Assembly (NCBI RefSeq): GCF_002875705.1
Contig: NZ_MCZZ01000111.1
Coordinates: 1-64,000 of the forward strand
Length of the DNA: 64,000 nucleotides
Direction of reading: 5' to 3'
Origin: Vibrio sp. 10N.261.45.E2
Lineage (GTDB): Bacteria > Pseudomonadota > Gammaproteobacteria > Enterobacterales > Vibrionaceae
A program made the position numbers and the translations under genes. Shown here piece by piece: positions 42,271-50,536 of the stretch (positions are counted from its first letter, which is position 1; every line of letters begins with the position of its first letter). Below the pieces are notes generated by a model. The model made no database searches. It worked only from the letters and a program-made list of their open reading frames with translations, and was not told where the DNA came from.

Positions 42271-42298
42271 TAGACACTGTATGAATCAACAGTATAAT
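42271..42298 (+). promoter_or_regulatory. recA promoter with LexA box
   Basis: TAGACA (42271-42276) and TATAAT (42293-42298) are separated by 16 bases. That spacer is exactly a LexA box, CTGT-ATGAATCA-ACAG (42277-42292), matching the CTGT-N8-ACAG SOS consensus. LexA bound here would block RNA polymerase directly, the classic recA arrangement. Confidence 0.93.
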
Positions 42299-42380
42299 GA
42301 AAGCCAATTAGTCACCCCTATGTGGGTTAGAAATAGATTCTAGATCGCTTGTTGAGACAACCGATTATGTGGAGATAGAG

Positions 42381-43418
42381 ATGGACGAGAATAAACAAAA
42401 AGCGTTAGCCGCAGCCCTTGGTCAGATTGAAAAGCAATTTGGTAAAGGTTCTATCATGCGTCTTGGTGATAACCGCACAATGGACGTAGAAACTATTTCT
42501 ACAGGTTCTCTATCTCTAGATATTGCACTAGGTGCTGGTGGCCTACCGATGGGACGTATCGTAGAAGTTTACGGTCCAGAATCATCAGGTAAAACAACGT
42601 TAACGCTTGAGCTTATTGCTGCAGCACAGAAAGTGGGCAAGACGTGTGCTTTCGTTGATGCGGAACACGCACTAGACCCTATCTACGCTCAAAAGCTTGG
42701 TGTTGATATCGATGCGCTTCTTGTTTCTCAACCAGATACTGGTGAGCAAGCGCTAGAAATCTGTGATGCACTGGCTCGTTCAGGTGCAATCGATGTACTT
42801 GTTATTGACTCAGTAGCAGCACTAACACCAAAAGCAGAAATCGAAGGCGAAATGGGCGATAGCCACATGGGTCTTCAGGCTCGTATGCTTTCTCAAGCGA
42901 TGCGTAAGCTAACTGGTAACCTAAAGCAGTCTAACTGTATGGCTATCTTCATCAACCAAATCCGTATGAAGATTGGTGTGATGTTTGGTAATCCAGAAAC
43001 AACAACGGGTGGTAACGCTCTTAAGTTCTACGCATCTGTTCGTCTTGATATCCGCCGTACTGGTGCGATCAAAGATGGTGATGAGGTTGTTGGTAACGAA
43101 ACGCGTATCAAGGTTGTTAAGAACAAGATTGCGGCACCGTTTAAACAAGCTGAAACTCAAATCCTATACGGCAAAGGCTTCAACCGTGAAGGTGAGCTTA
43201 TCGATTTAGGTGTTAAGAACAAGCTGGTAGAAAAAGCGGGCGCTTGGTACAGCTACAAGGGCGACAAGATCGGTCAAGGTAAAGCTAACGCTGGTAAATA
43301 CCTACGTGAAAACCCAGAAGTTGCTCTTGAGATCGACACTAAACTTCGTGAGTTATTACTGACTCCAGCTGTTCTTGAAGAAAAAGACGTAGAGAAAGAA
43401 GAAAACGAAGAGCTATAA
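42381..43418 (+). CDS. recA: Recombinase RecA
   Basis: RecA forms filaments on single-stranded DNA for strand exchange and for LexA self-cleavage in the SOS response. The 345-aa protein has Walker A GPESSGKT (residues 65-72), Walker B LLVIDS-type segment [10 protein letters not shown] near residue 140, DNA-binding loops L1 and L2 ([28 protein letters not shown]) and an acidic C-terminal tail ([13 protein letters not shown]) that modulates filament formation. GGAGATAGAG precedes the ATG at 42381. No recX follows it before alaS. Confidence 0.99.
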   Translation: MDENKQKALAAALGQIEKQFGKGSIMRLGDNRTMDVETISTGSLSLDIALGAGGLPMGRIVEVYGPESSGKTTLTLELIAAAQKVGKTCAFVDAEHALDPIYAQKLGVDIDALLVSQPDTGEQALEICDALARSGAIDVLVIDSVAALTPKAEIEGEMGDSHMGLQARMLSQAMRKLTGNLKQSNCMAIFINQIRMKIGVMFGNPETTTGGNALKFYASVRLDIRRTGAIKDGDEVVGNETRIKVVKNKIAAPFKQAETQILYGKGFNREGELIDLGVKNKLVEKAGAWYSYKGDKIGQGKANAGKYLRENPEVALEIDTKLRELLLTPAVLEEKDVEKEENEEL

Positions 43419-43750
43419 GCTAACGTTTTATAGAGTAGATGTTTGAAAGAAGCATCCGCTTTGAAAGAACTAAAAGCCTCGCATATTTTATGCGGGGCTT
43501 TTTTATTGGAGCAGTTCCGTTGAGCATGTATTTGGTCAACTCTCTTTCGTTGACTGAGTTTCTTCGGTACTAGGTCGTCAATTTAGTTCTGCTTTTCCAC
43601 AGCTAGATATAGTGGAATATTCTTCATTTTATCGAATTCCCACTAAAATCCTGCCCAAGGGTGTCTTTTCTACAAGAAAACTAGTCGAAGCCTTAACCAT
43701 GATCTACAATACGGCAAAATTCTAACTCGACTATTTTCAGGAAGAGCTGC
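43419..43750. other. recA-alaS intergenic region
   Basis: These 332 bases contain the recA terminator and the alaS promoter region only. I find no recX-like frame on either strand, although recX sits here in many gamma-proteobacteria, including V. cholerae as I recall. Confidence 0.6.
43471..43507 (+). terminator. recA terminator
   Basis: An AAAAGCC.CGCAT/ATGCG.GGCTTTT stem is followed by six Ts, about 55 bases after the recA stop codon. Confidence 0.9.
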
Positions 43751-46333
43751 ATGTACATGAGCACTGATGAGGTTCGCAACGCGTTCCTTAAGTTCTTTGA
43801 GAGCAAAGAACACCAAATCGTAGACAGTTCATCGTTAGTTCCACATAACGATCCAACCCTGCTATTTACTAACGCAGGTATGAACCAATTCAAAGATTGC
43901 TTCTTAGGCGCTGAAAAGCGTGCCTACACTCGAGCAACTACGGCTCAGCGTTGTGTACGTGCGGGTGGTAAACACAATGACCTTGAAAACGTAGGTTTCA
44001 CGGCTCGTCACCACACGTTCTTCGAAATGCTAGGCAACTTCAGCTTTGGCGACTACTTCAAAGAAGAAGCGATTGGTTTTGCTTGGGAATTCCTGACTGG
44101 GACTCTGCAACTGCCAAAAGACCGTCTGCTGGTAACAGTATACGAGACAGATGATGAAGCATTCGATATCTGGAACAAAAAAGTAGGTGTTCCTGCTGAC
44201 CGTATCGTTCGCATTGGCGATAAAGAAGGCGGTAAACAGTTCGAGTCTGATAACTTCTGGACGATGGGTGACACAGGTCCTTGTGGTCCATGTACTGAAA
44301 TCTTCTACGATCACGGTGAGCACATCTGGGGCGGCCGTCCTGGTACACCTGAAGAAGATGGTGACCGTTTCATCGAGATCTGGAACAACGTATTCATGCA
44401 GTTCAACCGTCACGCTGACGGCACAATGGAACCGCTACCTAAGCCTGCTGTAGATACTGGTATGGGTATTGAGCGTATTTCTGCAATCATGCAGGGCGTT
44501 CACTCTAACTACGAAATTGATGTATTCCAAAAGCTAATCAAAGCGACAGCGGAAGTTGTGGGTCATGACGATCTATCTAACCAATCGCTACGCGTTATTG
44601 CTGACCACATCCGTTCTTGTTCATTCCTAATCGCTGACGGCGTTATGCCTTCAAACGAAGGTCGTGGCTACGTTCTACGTCGTATTATTCGTCGTGCAGT
44701 TCGTCACGGTAACAAGCTTGGCGCACAAGGCGTGTTCTTCCACAAACTTGTGGGTGTACTGGCTGAAGTGATGGGCTCTGCGGCAGATGAACTTAAGAAA
44801 CAGCAAGAGCTTGTTGAAAAAGTACTTCGCATTGAAGAAGAGAACTTCGGTCGTACTCTAGAGCGCGGCATGGTTATTCTTAATGACGCACTAGATGCAC
44901 TTGAAGGCAAAGAGCTTGACGGCGAAACAGTTTTCAAACTTTACGACACATACGGCTTCCCAGCTGACCTGACTAACGATGTAGCTCGTGAACGCGACTT
45001 TACTATCGATGAAGAAGGCTTTGAGAAGGCGATGGAAGCACAGCGTAAGCGTGCACGTGAAGCTGGCCAATTCGGCACTGATTACAACGCGACGATCAAA
45101 GTAGATACCAACACTGAGTTCTGTGGTTACACAGGTACTGAAGGCGCTGGTGAAATCTCTGCGCTATTTGTTGACGGCGAAGAAGTATCTTCACTGTCGG
45201 CGGGCGACAAAGCAATCATCATCCTTGAAGAGACGCCATTCTACGCTGAGTCAGGTGGTCAATGTGGTGATGCGGGTACGCTAAAAACAGCATCTGGTCT
45301 ATTCAAAGTACAAGATACTCAGAAGCTAGGTAACGCATTTGCGCACCACGGTGAGTTAGTTGAAGGTGTATTCGCTAAGGGCGATAAAGTAGAAGCAACG
45401 GTTGACGCTGAGCGTCGTGCTGCTATCTCACTAAACCACTCTGCAACACACTTACTTCACTCTGCACTGCGCGAAGTTCTAGGTGAGCACGTTGCTCAGA
45501 AAGGTTCTTTAGTTAAGCCAGACAACCTACGTTTTGACTTCTCTAACCTTGAAGCGGTAACACCGGAACAGCTTAAAGAAGTAGAGCGCTTGGTTAACGC
45601 ACAAGTTCGTCAGAATCACGTGATTGAAACCAACATCATGGACATCGAGTCAGCGAAACAAAAAGGTGCAATGGCACTGTTTGGCGAGAAGTACGATGAT
45701 GAAGTTCGCGTTCTATCTATGGGCGATTTCTCTACTGAACTTTGTGGTGGTATCCACGCAAGCAACACGGGTGATATCGGTCTATTCAAGATCACTTCTG
45801 AAGGTGGTATCGCTGCCGGTATTCGTCGTATCGAAGCGGTAACAGGCGAAGCTGCGCTAGATGCTGTAGAAGCTCAAGCGAACGCTTACGAAGAGAAACT
45901 GGCTGAATCAGCTAAGAAAGCGAAATCGCTAGAGAAAGAAATCCAACTGCTTAAAGAAAAGATGGCTGCAGCAGAAAGCGCAAACATCATGGGCAAAGTA
46001 GAAGACATCTCTGGTACTAAAGTTTTGGTTGCTGCAATTGAAGGTGCAGATAACAAGAACCTACGTACTATGGTTGATAATGCTAAAAACCAAGTGGGTA
46101 GCGGTATCATCCTGATTGCGAACGTAGCAGACGGTAAAGTTGGCTTGATTGCTGGTGTAACCAAAGACCTAATCGGCAAAGTAAAAGCGGGCGATCTTGT
46201 TAAGATGGTTGCTGAGCAAGTTGGCGGTAAAGGCGGCGGTCGTCCAGATATGGCTCAAGCGGGTGGTACAGACGTTGAAGCACTACCAGAAGCGCTTAAA
46301 TCTGTACGTACTTGGCTAGAAGAGCGTCTTTAA
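43751..46333 (+). CDS. alaS: Alanine--tRNA ligase
   Basis: AlaRS charges tRNA(Ala) and removes mischarged Ser and Gly. The 860-aa protein has the class II catalytic core (motif 2 [22 protein letters not shown] region, residues about 79-100), an editing domain with the zinc-binding [11 protein letters not shown] (near residue 563) and [11 protein letters not shown] (near 661), and a C-terminal DHHA1 domain rich in glycine ([15 protein letters not shown]). AGGAAG lies 6 bases before the ATG. It is downstream of recA as in E. coli. Confidence 0.98.
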   Translation: MYMSTDEVRNAFLKFFESKEHQIVDSSSLVPHNDPTLLFTNAGMNQFKDCFLGAEKRAYTRATTAQRCVRAGGKHNDLENVGFTARHHTFFEMLGNFSFGDYFKEEAIGFAWEFLTGTLQLPKDRLLVTVYETDDEAFDIWNKKVGVPADRIVRIGDKEGGKQFESDNFWTMGDTGPCGPCTEIFYDHGEHIWGGRPGTPEEDGDRFIEIWNNVFMQFNRHADGTMEPLPKPAVDTGMGIERISAIMQGVHSNYEIDVFQKLIKATAEVVGHDDLSNQSLRVIADHIRSCSFLIADGVMPSNEGRGYVLRRIIRRAVRHGNKLGAQGVFFHKLVGVLAEVMGSAADELKKQQELVEKVLRIEEENFGRTLERGMVILNDALDALEGKELDGETVFKLYDTYGFPADLTNDVARERDFTIDEEGFEKAMEAQRKRAREAGQFGTDYNATIKVDTNTEFCGYTGTEGAGEISALFVDGEEVSSLSAGDKAIIILEETPFYAESGGQCGDAGTLKTASGLFKVQDTQKLGNAFAHHGELVEGVFAKGDKVEATVDAERRAAISLNHSATHLLHSALREVLGEHVAQKGSLVKPDNLRFDFSNLEAVTPEQLKEVERLVNAQVRQNHVIETNIMDIESAKQKGAMALFGEKYDDEVRVLSMGDFSTELCGGIHASNTGDIGLFKITSEGGIAAGIRRIEAVTGEAALDAVEAQANAYEEKLAESAKKAKSLEKEIQLLKEKMAAAESANIMGKVEDISGTKVLVAAIEGADNKNLRTMVDNAKNQVGSGIILIANVADGKVGLIAGVTKDLIGKVKAGDLVKMVAEQVGGKGGGRPDMAQAGGTDVEALPEALKSVRTWLEERL

Positions 46334-46350
46334 GCTTAAGTAATTGATAC

Positions 46351-46387
46351 AAAGATGCCCAATCAGTTGATTGGGCATCTTTTATTT
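46351..46387 (+). terminator. alaS terminator
   Basis: A perfect AAGATGCCCAATCA/TGATTGGGCATCTT stem with a two-base loop is followed by TTATTTT, right after alaS. Confidence 0.9.
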
Positions 46388-46425
46388 TGCCTGTTGGAAG
46401 CGTGTTTAAATAAGGTTTGATTGAG

Positions 46426-46475
46426 ATTAACCAAGAAGTCTAATGGTGGCGTTAGACTTCTTGGTTAATTTTTTA
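46426..46475 (+). terminator. Second hairpin/terminator upstream of lysC
   Basis: ATTAACCAAGAAGTCTAA (46426-46443) and its exact reverse complement (46452-46469) form an 18-bp perfect stem with an 8-base loop, followed by TTTTTT. It is a second terminator only 40 bases after the first, and 75 bases before the lysC start region. Confidence 0.78.
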
Positions 46476-46547
46476 TTGCTTCGCCCTGACGCGGAGTATG
46501 TGTTTTTTTGTCATATATAGACATTGGTCTTGGGAAGGTGAGGACGG

Positions 46548-47735
46548 GTGAAAATGCCTCTTATCGTGCAGAAATTTGGTGGAACGTCGGTGGGTTCAAT
46601 TGAACGAATCCATCATGTAGCAGAAAAAATCATTGAAGCGAAAAATGAAGGGAACCAGATCGTGGTTGTCGTTTCTGCTATGTCAGGTGAAACAAATCGG
46701 TTAGTTAACTTAGCCACACAAATCGATAGTGTACCAAACGCTAGAGAACTGGATGTGTTGTTAACGGCTGGCGAACAAGTTTCCATGGCCTTGTTAGCAA
46801 TGACGTTGCACAAGTTAGGTTATGAAGCGACATCGATGACTGGCTATCAAGCCAAGATACATACTGATTCGAATCATAATAATGCAGCGATTGAGCGTAT
46901 TGATACTGCCCCTATTCAAGCTCTGCTAGATGATAACCAGATTGTGATTGTTGCTGGCTTTCAAGGGTTCAACGCGAAAGGCGATATCACAACATTAGGT
47001 CGTGGTGGTTCAGATACCACAGCGGTGGCTCTTGCAGGTGCCTTGCAGGCGAAAGAGTGCCAGATCTACACTGATGTAGATGGTGTTTACTCTTGTGATC
47101 CTAGAGTCGTGAAGCAATCTCAAAAATTAGATACTTTAGATTTTCCTTCTATGGAAGAGATGGCTCGCCGAGGCGCTAAGGTGCTGCATCTCCCGTGTGT
47201 TCAGTATGCGTGGCAGCACAACGTGCCATTACGAGTGCTTTCAAGCTTTGAGCAAGGCGAGGGCACATTGATCGCAGGTAACCAATGTTTGAATGACATT
47301 GCTGGCATCGCCATCCAAAGAGATATGGTGCGTATTGAGTGTTTGAATGAGGATTTACCGTCTTTCATTTCACATTGCCAATTGTTAGGGATCGAAGTCT
47401 GTAGTGTGATCGAGGAAACAGAACGAGCAGCACTCATTATTAAACAAGACATAAGTGCCAAATTAAAACTAGTTTTTGCCGAGAAAATCCGTAATAGTGA
47501 ACAGGTTAGTTTGTTAACTGTGGTAGGAAGCCGAACACAAGAAATTGTGGTCAGTTCACATGGATTGTTGTCTGAAGGCGAAATTGATGTACAGCATCAC
47601 TTATTGCAGCAGCAGTCTTTAACTTTGGTGATATCACCAACGCAAGTCGATATGGCTGCTAACATATTACACAATGCATACATCGTAGCGCGTGAAACAC
47701 AGGGTTATCCTAAAAAAGAAGTGCATTTTGGTTAA
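46548..47735 (+). CDS. lysC: Aspartokinase
   Basis: Aspartokinase phosphorylates aspartate, the entry to the lysine, threonine and methionine pathway. The 395-aa monofunctional protein has the kinase motif VQKFGGTSVGS at the start, the GRGGSDTTAVALA segment near residue 148 and a C-terminal ACT-domain pair that mediates feedback control. Whether lysine or another amino acid inhibits it cannot be read here; the symbol is by position and length. GTG 46548 and ATG 46554 both follow GGTGAGGA; the ATG has the better spacing. It lies between alaS and csrA as in V. cholerae. Confidence 0.9.
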   Translation: MKMPLIVQKFGGTSVGSIERIHHVAEKIIEAKNEGNQIVVVVSAMSGETNRLVNLATQIDSVPNARELDVLLTAGEQVSMALLAMTLHKLGYEATSMTGYQAKIHTDSNHNNAAIERIDTAPIQALLDDNQIVIVAGFQGFNAKGDITTLGRGGSDTTAVALAGALQAKECQIYTDVDGVYSCDPRVVKQSQKLDTLDFPSMEEMARRGAKVLHLPCVQYAWQHNVPLRVLSSFEQGEGTLIAGNQCLNDIAGIAIQRDMVRIECLNEDLPSFISHCQLLGIEVCSVIEETERAALIIKQDISAKLKLVFAEKIRNSEQVSLLTVVGSRTQEIVVSSHGLLSEGEIDVQHHLLQQQSLTLVISPTQVDMAANILHNAYIVARETQGYPKKEVHFG

Positions 47736-47827
47736 ATAAACTCAATCGATAGTTTACGAAAATATAACTTTTGTTGGATAATGCTCTCGTAGCTAGATAA
47801 ATTTAGAGATTACTCAAGGAGCAAAGA

Positions 47828-48025
47828 ATGCTAATTTTGACTCGCCGCGTTGGCGAAACACTGATGATTGGTGATGAAGTAACAGTTACTGTACTAGGCG
47901 TTAAAGGTAACCAAGTACGTATCGGTGTTAACGCACCTAAAGAAGTATCTGTTCACCGTGAAGAGATCTACATGCGCATTCAAGCTGAAAAAGGTAATGG
48001 TAACGTTGCATCTGGCAACTACTAA
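47828..48025 (+). CDS. csrA: Carbon storage regulator CsrA
   Basis: CsrA is a dimeric RNA-binding protein that binds GGA motifs near ribosome binding sites and controls translation of many mRNAs; it is antagonised by Csr small RNAs made under BarA/VarS control. The 65-aa protein has the conserved RNA-contacting residues Leu4 ([10 protein letters not shown]) and Arg44 (SVHREEIY). The AAGGAG ribosome binding site itself contains a GGA that could allow autoregulation, an inference. It lies next to the tRNA-Ser/Arg cluster, as in E. coli. Confidence 0.98.
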   Translation: MLILTRRVGETLMIGDEVTVTVLGVKGNQVRIGVNAPKEVSVHREEIYMRIQAEKGNGNVASGNY

Positions 48026-48041
48026 TACTTTTGCGTAGAGA

Positions 48042-48071
48042 AGAGGCTAGCATTGTTGCTAGCCTTTTTTG
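48042..48071 (+). terminator. csrA terminator
   Basis: A perfect AGGCTAGCA/TGCTAGCCT stem with a TTGT loop is followed by six Ts, 18 bases after the csrA stop codon. Confidence 0.92.
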
Positions 48072-48456
48072 ATCTTGGGGGGTAGAAGTACTCATTAGGA
48101 CATGGGCTTGCTGGATAGTGGAACGGTCTCAAAGTGGTGAAGTGAATGCTTCGTGATGTTGTGAGGTACAGATAAGGTTGAACAGAACTGTTGCTATGTA
48201 TTTTGTTTGGCAAAACTTAAGATTTGTTCGCTTCCCCTATGGCGCAAATACGTATCCCGTAGTATTGTGCCATCAGCGGTAGCACTTGCTGCTGGAGAAA
48301 TTAGATAATTGTTTTCGGCTGTTTATTATTGCCAATCTTTCACCTTAATTTTTAAGGGAAAAAGCGCGATTTGAATGTTATAAGTTCAATTTGCAAGCGC
48401 TTTGATTAAATAGCAAACGGTTGAGTGTTTTTGTCCAATTTTTTTCAATAAAGTGT

Positions 48457-48484
48457 TTGACATATTTTCGGTAAAACGTAATAT
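48457..48484 (+). promoter_or_regulatory. Promoter of the tRNA-Ser/Arg operon
   Basis: TTGACA (48457-48462) and TAATAT (48479-48484), 16 bases apart, form a near-consensus sigma-70 promoter. The sequence after the -10 box is GC-rich (GTGCCTCCGC), like the discriminators of stringently controlled stable-RNA promoters. The first tRNA starts 16 bases downstream. Confidence 0.8.
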
Positions 48485-48499
48485 GTGCCTCCGCAAGAC

Positions 48500-48592
48500 G
48501 GTGAGGTGGCCGAGAGGCCGAAGGCGCTCCCCTGCTAAGGGAGTATGTGGTTTGTAGCTGCATCGAGGGTTCGAATCCCTCCCTCACCGCCA
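48500..48592 (+). tRNA. tRNA-Ser (GCU)
   Basis: The 93-nt gene has the long variable arm of serine tRNAs, a GCT anticodon in CTCCCCTGCTAAGGGAG, the GGTTCGAATCC T-arm and an encoded 3' CCA. It heads the array. Confidence 0.98.
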
Positions 48593-48635
48593 TTTCTTGC
48601 GAGTCTAAAATTAGCAATTTAGGCAATGTAAATGT

Positions 48636-48712
48636 GCGTCCTTAGCTCAGCTGGATAGAGTACCTGGCTACGAACCAGGCGGTCGGAGGTTCGAATCCTC
48701 CAGGACGCGCCA
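48636..48712 (+). tRNA. tRNA-Arg (ACG), copy 1
   Basis: A 77-nt gene with anticodon ACG in CTGGCTACGAACCAG, GGTTCGAATCC T-arm and encoded CCA. Its acceptor stem is of the GCGTCCT/AGGACGC type. The A34 would be edited to inosine, reading CGU, CGC and CGA. Confidence 0.98.
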
Positions 48713-48756
48713 TTCTCTCTTCTCTTACTTGTAAGTGATGCGAGAATAATGAATTA

Positions 48757-48849
48757 GGTGAGGTGGCCGAGTGGCCGAAGGCGCTCCCCTGCTAAGGGAG
48801 TATGTGGTTTGTAGCTGCATCGAGGGTTCGAATCCCTCCCTCACCGCCA
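48757..48849 (+). tRNA. tRNA-Ser (GCU), second copy
   Basis: It is almost identical to the first tRNA-Ser; the visible difference is GAGTGGCC instead of GAGAGGCC in the D arm. Anticodon GCT and CCA are present. Confidence 0.98.
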
Positions 48850-48938
48850 TTCATTACAGGCCGATGGCCTTTTTTTTTCTTCGTAGCAAGAAGAATGTGA
48901 TATATTTCACAACTTCATTCTTAATGAATGAACACCGT

Positions 48939-49015
48939 GCGTCCTTAGCTCAGCTGGATAGAGTACCTGGCTACGAACCAGGCGGTCGGAGGTTCGAATC
49001 CTCCAGGACGCGCCA
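48939..49015 (+). tRNA. tRNA-Arg (ACG), copy 2
   Basis: Identical to copy 1, with the GCGTCCT/AGGACGC acceptor stem, anticodon ACG and encoded CCA. Confidence 0.98.
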
Positions 49016-49084
49016 CTATTTAAGGGTTTATTTCTTACGAGAATAACAATCCTTGTATTGGCTTTAAGTTGATACTAAAACCGT

Positions 49085-49161
49085 GCGCTCTTAGCTCAGC
49101 TGGATAGAGTACCTGGCTACGAACCAGGCGGTCGGAGGTTCGAATCCTCCAGAGCGCGCCA
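49085..49161 (+). tRNA. tRNA-Arg (ACG), copy 3 (variant acceptor stem)
   Basis: Same body as copy 1, but the acceptor stem is GCGCTCT/AGAGCGC. The two base pairs changed relative to copy 1 changed on both sides, so pairing is kept. Confidence 0.98.
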
Positions 49162-49240
49162 CTATTTCGGGTTTAGTTCTGATAAGAATGTGAATCCTGA
49201 TATTGATAAATCGTTCGTCGAGAATTAATATCAAAACCGT

Positions 49241-49317
49241 GCGTCCTTAGCTCAGCTGGATAGAGTACCTGGCTACGAACCAGGCGGTCGGAGGTTCGAA
49301 TCCTCCAGGACGCGCCA
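49241..49317 (+). tRNA. tRNA-Arg (ACG), copy 4
   Basis: GCGTCCT/AGGACGC acceptor type, anticodon ACG, encoded CCA. The spacer after it closely resembles those after copies 5 and 6. Confidence 0.98.
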
Positions 49318-49374
49318 CTCTTTAGGGTTTCCTTGTGAACTCCTGATATTGGGAATACTGATATCGAAAACCGT

Positions 49375-49451
49375 GCGCTCTTAGCTCAGCTGGATAGAGT
49401 ACCTGGCTACGAACCAGGCGGTCGGAGGTTCGAATCCTCCAGAGCGCGCCA
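49375..49451 (+). tRNA. tRNA-Arg (ACG), copy 5 (variant acceptor stem)
   Basis: GCGCTCT/AGAGCGC acceptor type, anticodon ACG, encoded CCA. Confidence 0.98.
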
Positions 49452-49509
49452 CTCTTTAGGGTTTCCTTTGTGAGCCTCTGATATTGGGAATACCGATATC
49501 GAAAACTGC

Positions 49510-49586
49510 GCGTCCTTAGCTCAGCTGGATAGAGTACCTGGCTACGAACCAGGCGGTCGGAGGTTCGAATCCTCCAGGACGCGCCA
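49510..49586 (+). tRNA. tRNA-Arg (ACG), copy 6
   Basis: GCGTCCT/AGGACGC acceptor type, anticodon ACG, encoded CCA. Confidence 0.98.
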
Positions 49587-49642
49587 CTCTTTAGGGTTTC
49601 CTTGTGAACTCCTGATATTGGAAATACTGATATCGAAACCGT

Positions 49643-49719
49643 GCGTCCTTAGCTCAGCTGGATAGAGTACCTGGCTACGAACCAGGCGGTCGGAGGTTCG
49701 AATCCTCCAGGACGCGCCA
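49643..49719 (+). tRNA. tRNA-Arg (ACG), copy 7
   Basis: GCGTCCT/AGGACGC acceptor type, anticodon ACG, encoded CCA. Confidence 0.98.
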
Positions 49720-49801
49720 CTATTTATAGGCTTCTTTCTTACGAGAATGAAATCCTTATATTGATATGTTGTTAGTCACAATGAATTGATATTAAAACCG
49801 C

Positions 49802-49878
49802 GCGCTCTTAGCTCAGCTGGATAGAGTACCTGGCTACGAACCAGGCGGTCGGAGGTTCGAATCCTCCAGAGCGCGCCA
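49802..49878 (+). tRNA. tRNA-Arg (ACG), copy 8 (variant acceptor stem)
   Basis: GCGCTCT/AGAGCGC acceptor type, anticodon ACG, encoded CCA. It is the last gene of the array and is followed within 15 bases by the terminator. Confidence 0.98.
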
Positions 49879-49889
49879 CATTATTAGAA

Positions 49890-49918
49890 GAAGCCTCGTT
49901 TATACGAGGCTTTTTTTA
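49890..49918 (+). terminator. tRNA array terminator
   Basis: A perfect AGCCTCGT/ACGAGGCT stem with a TTAT-type loop is followed by seven Ts, directly after the last tRNA. Confidence 0.92.
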
Positions 49919-50253
49919 TGTCTGCTATAAAATTGTTGCGACAATGTTAAATTTATTGGTTATTTAACTTGTTGTATTTAAAGTAGTTCTTTATTGCTTA
50001 CTTGTTATTCCACCTTTCTCATATCAAATCCTAGAAAAGCCCTGTTTAAGTCACAGTTTAAATATCTAAAAATGACGCATTTGACAGATTTATGTGATCT
50101 GATAGGCGAATAATTAACCTTATATGTGCGTTATCCATAACAGAACCTTAAACAAAATTGACAAACTTTTACCAATCGAGATAATCCAAGGGTCGGGATC
50201 ACTATTCGCTGAAATCCTGTACATATGTCAGGATGACGAAGAAAGGAAGCAAC
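49919..50253. other. Upstream region of the oad operon
   Basis: About 335 AT-rich bases without a gene. A TTGACA at 50081 followed by the half-site TATGTGATC could belong to the oad promoter with CRP input, but no convincing -10 box or second CRP half-site is seen. A frame overlapping the start of oadG here has no supporting features. Confidence 0.4.
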
Positions 50254-50511
50254 ATGACAAATATTGGAAGCCTGCTAGGAGATGCGGCGACTCTAATGAT
50301 AACGGGGATGTCCGTTGTCTTTATTTTCCTAACTATTCTAGTTTACCTCGTTCGGTTGATGTCAAAACTGGTACCAGAAGAAGTACCAGAGCCGATCGCA
50401 GCACCTAAAAAAATTCAAAAATCACAATCAAACCCTTCAGCTGTTAGTCCACAGGTAGTGGCAGCAATTTCGGCCGCGGTTCATCAATACCGTGCGTCTA
50501 CTGCTAAGTAG
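50254..50511 (+). CDS. oadG: Oxaloacetate decarboxylase gamma subunit
   Basis: OadG is the small membrane subunit that links the alpha and beta subunits of the Na+-pumping oxaloacetate decarboxylase. The 85-aa protein has one N-terminal transmembrane segment (about residues 9-30, LMITGMSVVFIFLTILVYLV) and a charged, proline-rich cytoplasmic tail. AAGGAAG precedes the ATG at 50254, which I prefer to an in-frame ATG 7 codons upstream. The gene order oadG-oadA-oadB is the typical one. Confidence 0.94.
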   Translation: MTNIGSLLGDAATLMITGMSVVFIFLTILVYLVRLMSKLVPEEVPEPIAAPKKIQKSQSNPSAVSPQVVAAISAAVHQYRASTAK

Positions 50512-50536
50512 CATTTAAAGGATTAAAAAGGAGTTT

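Larger units (their letters stand above)
48026..48499. other. csrA-tRNA intergenic region
   Basis: These 474 bases hold the csrA terminator, two inverted repeats and the tRNA promoter. One repeat pairs ATGGCGCAAATAC with GTAGTATTGTGCCAT (48239-48273); the other is AAAGCGC..TTGAA / TTCAA..GCGCTTT (48361-48403). No convincing gene is present. Confidence 0.6.

Noticed and set aside
46388..46547. Possible lysine riboswitch before lysC
   Set aside because: The leader is too short and shows none of the conserved L-box junction motifs; only a simple perfect hairpin is present.
48771..49046. A reading frame crossing tRNA-Ser and tRNA-Arg genes
   Set aside because: It consists mostly of tRNA sequence read as protein; the same applies to the minus-strand frame at 48378-48626.
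48636..49878. Regularly spaced identical 77-base units that might suggest a CRISPR array
   Set aside because: The units are complete tRNA-Arg genes with anticodon, T arm and CCA; the spacers are related to each other, not unique.
50124..50408. A 94-codon frame overlapping the start of oadG
   Set aside because: It is in another frame from oadG, has no recognisable motif and would overlap a well supported membrane-protein gene.
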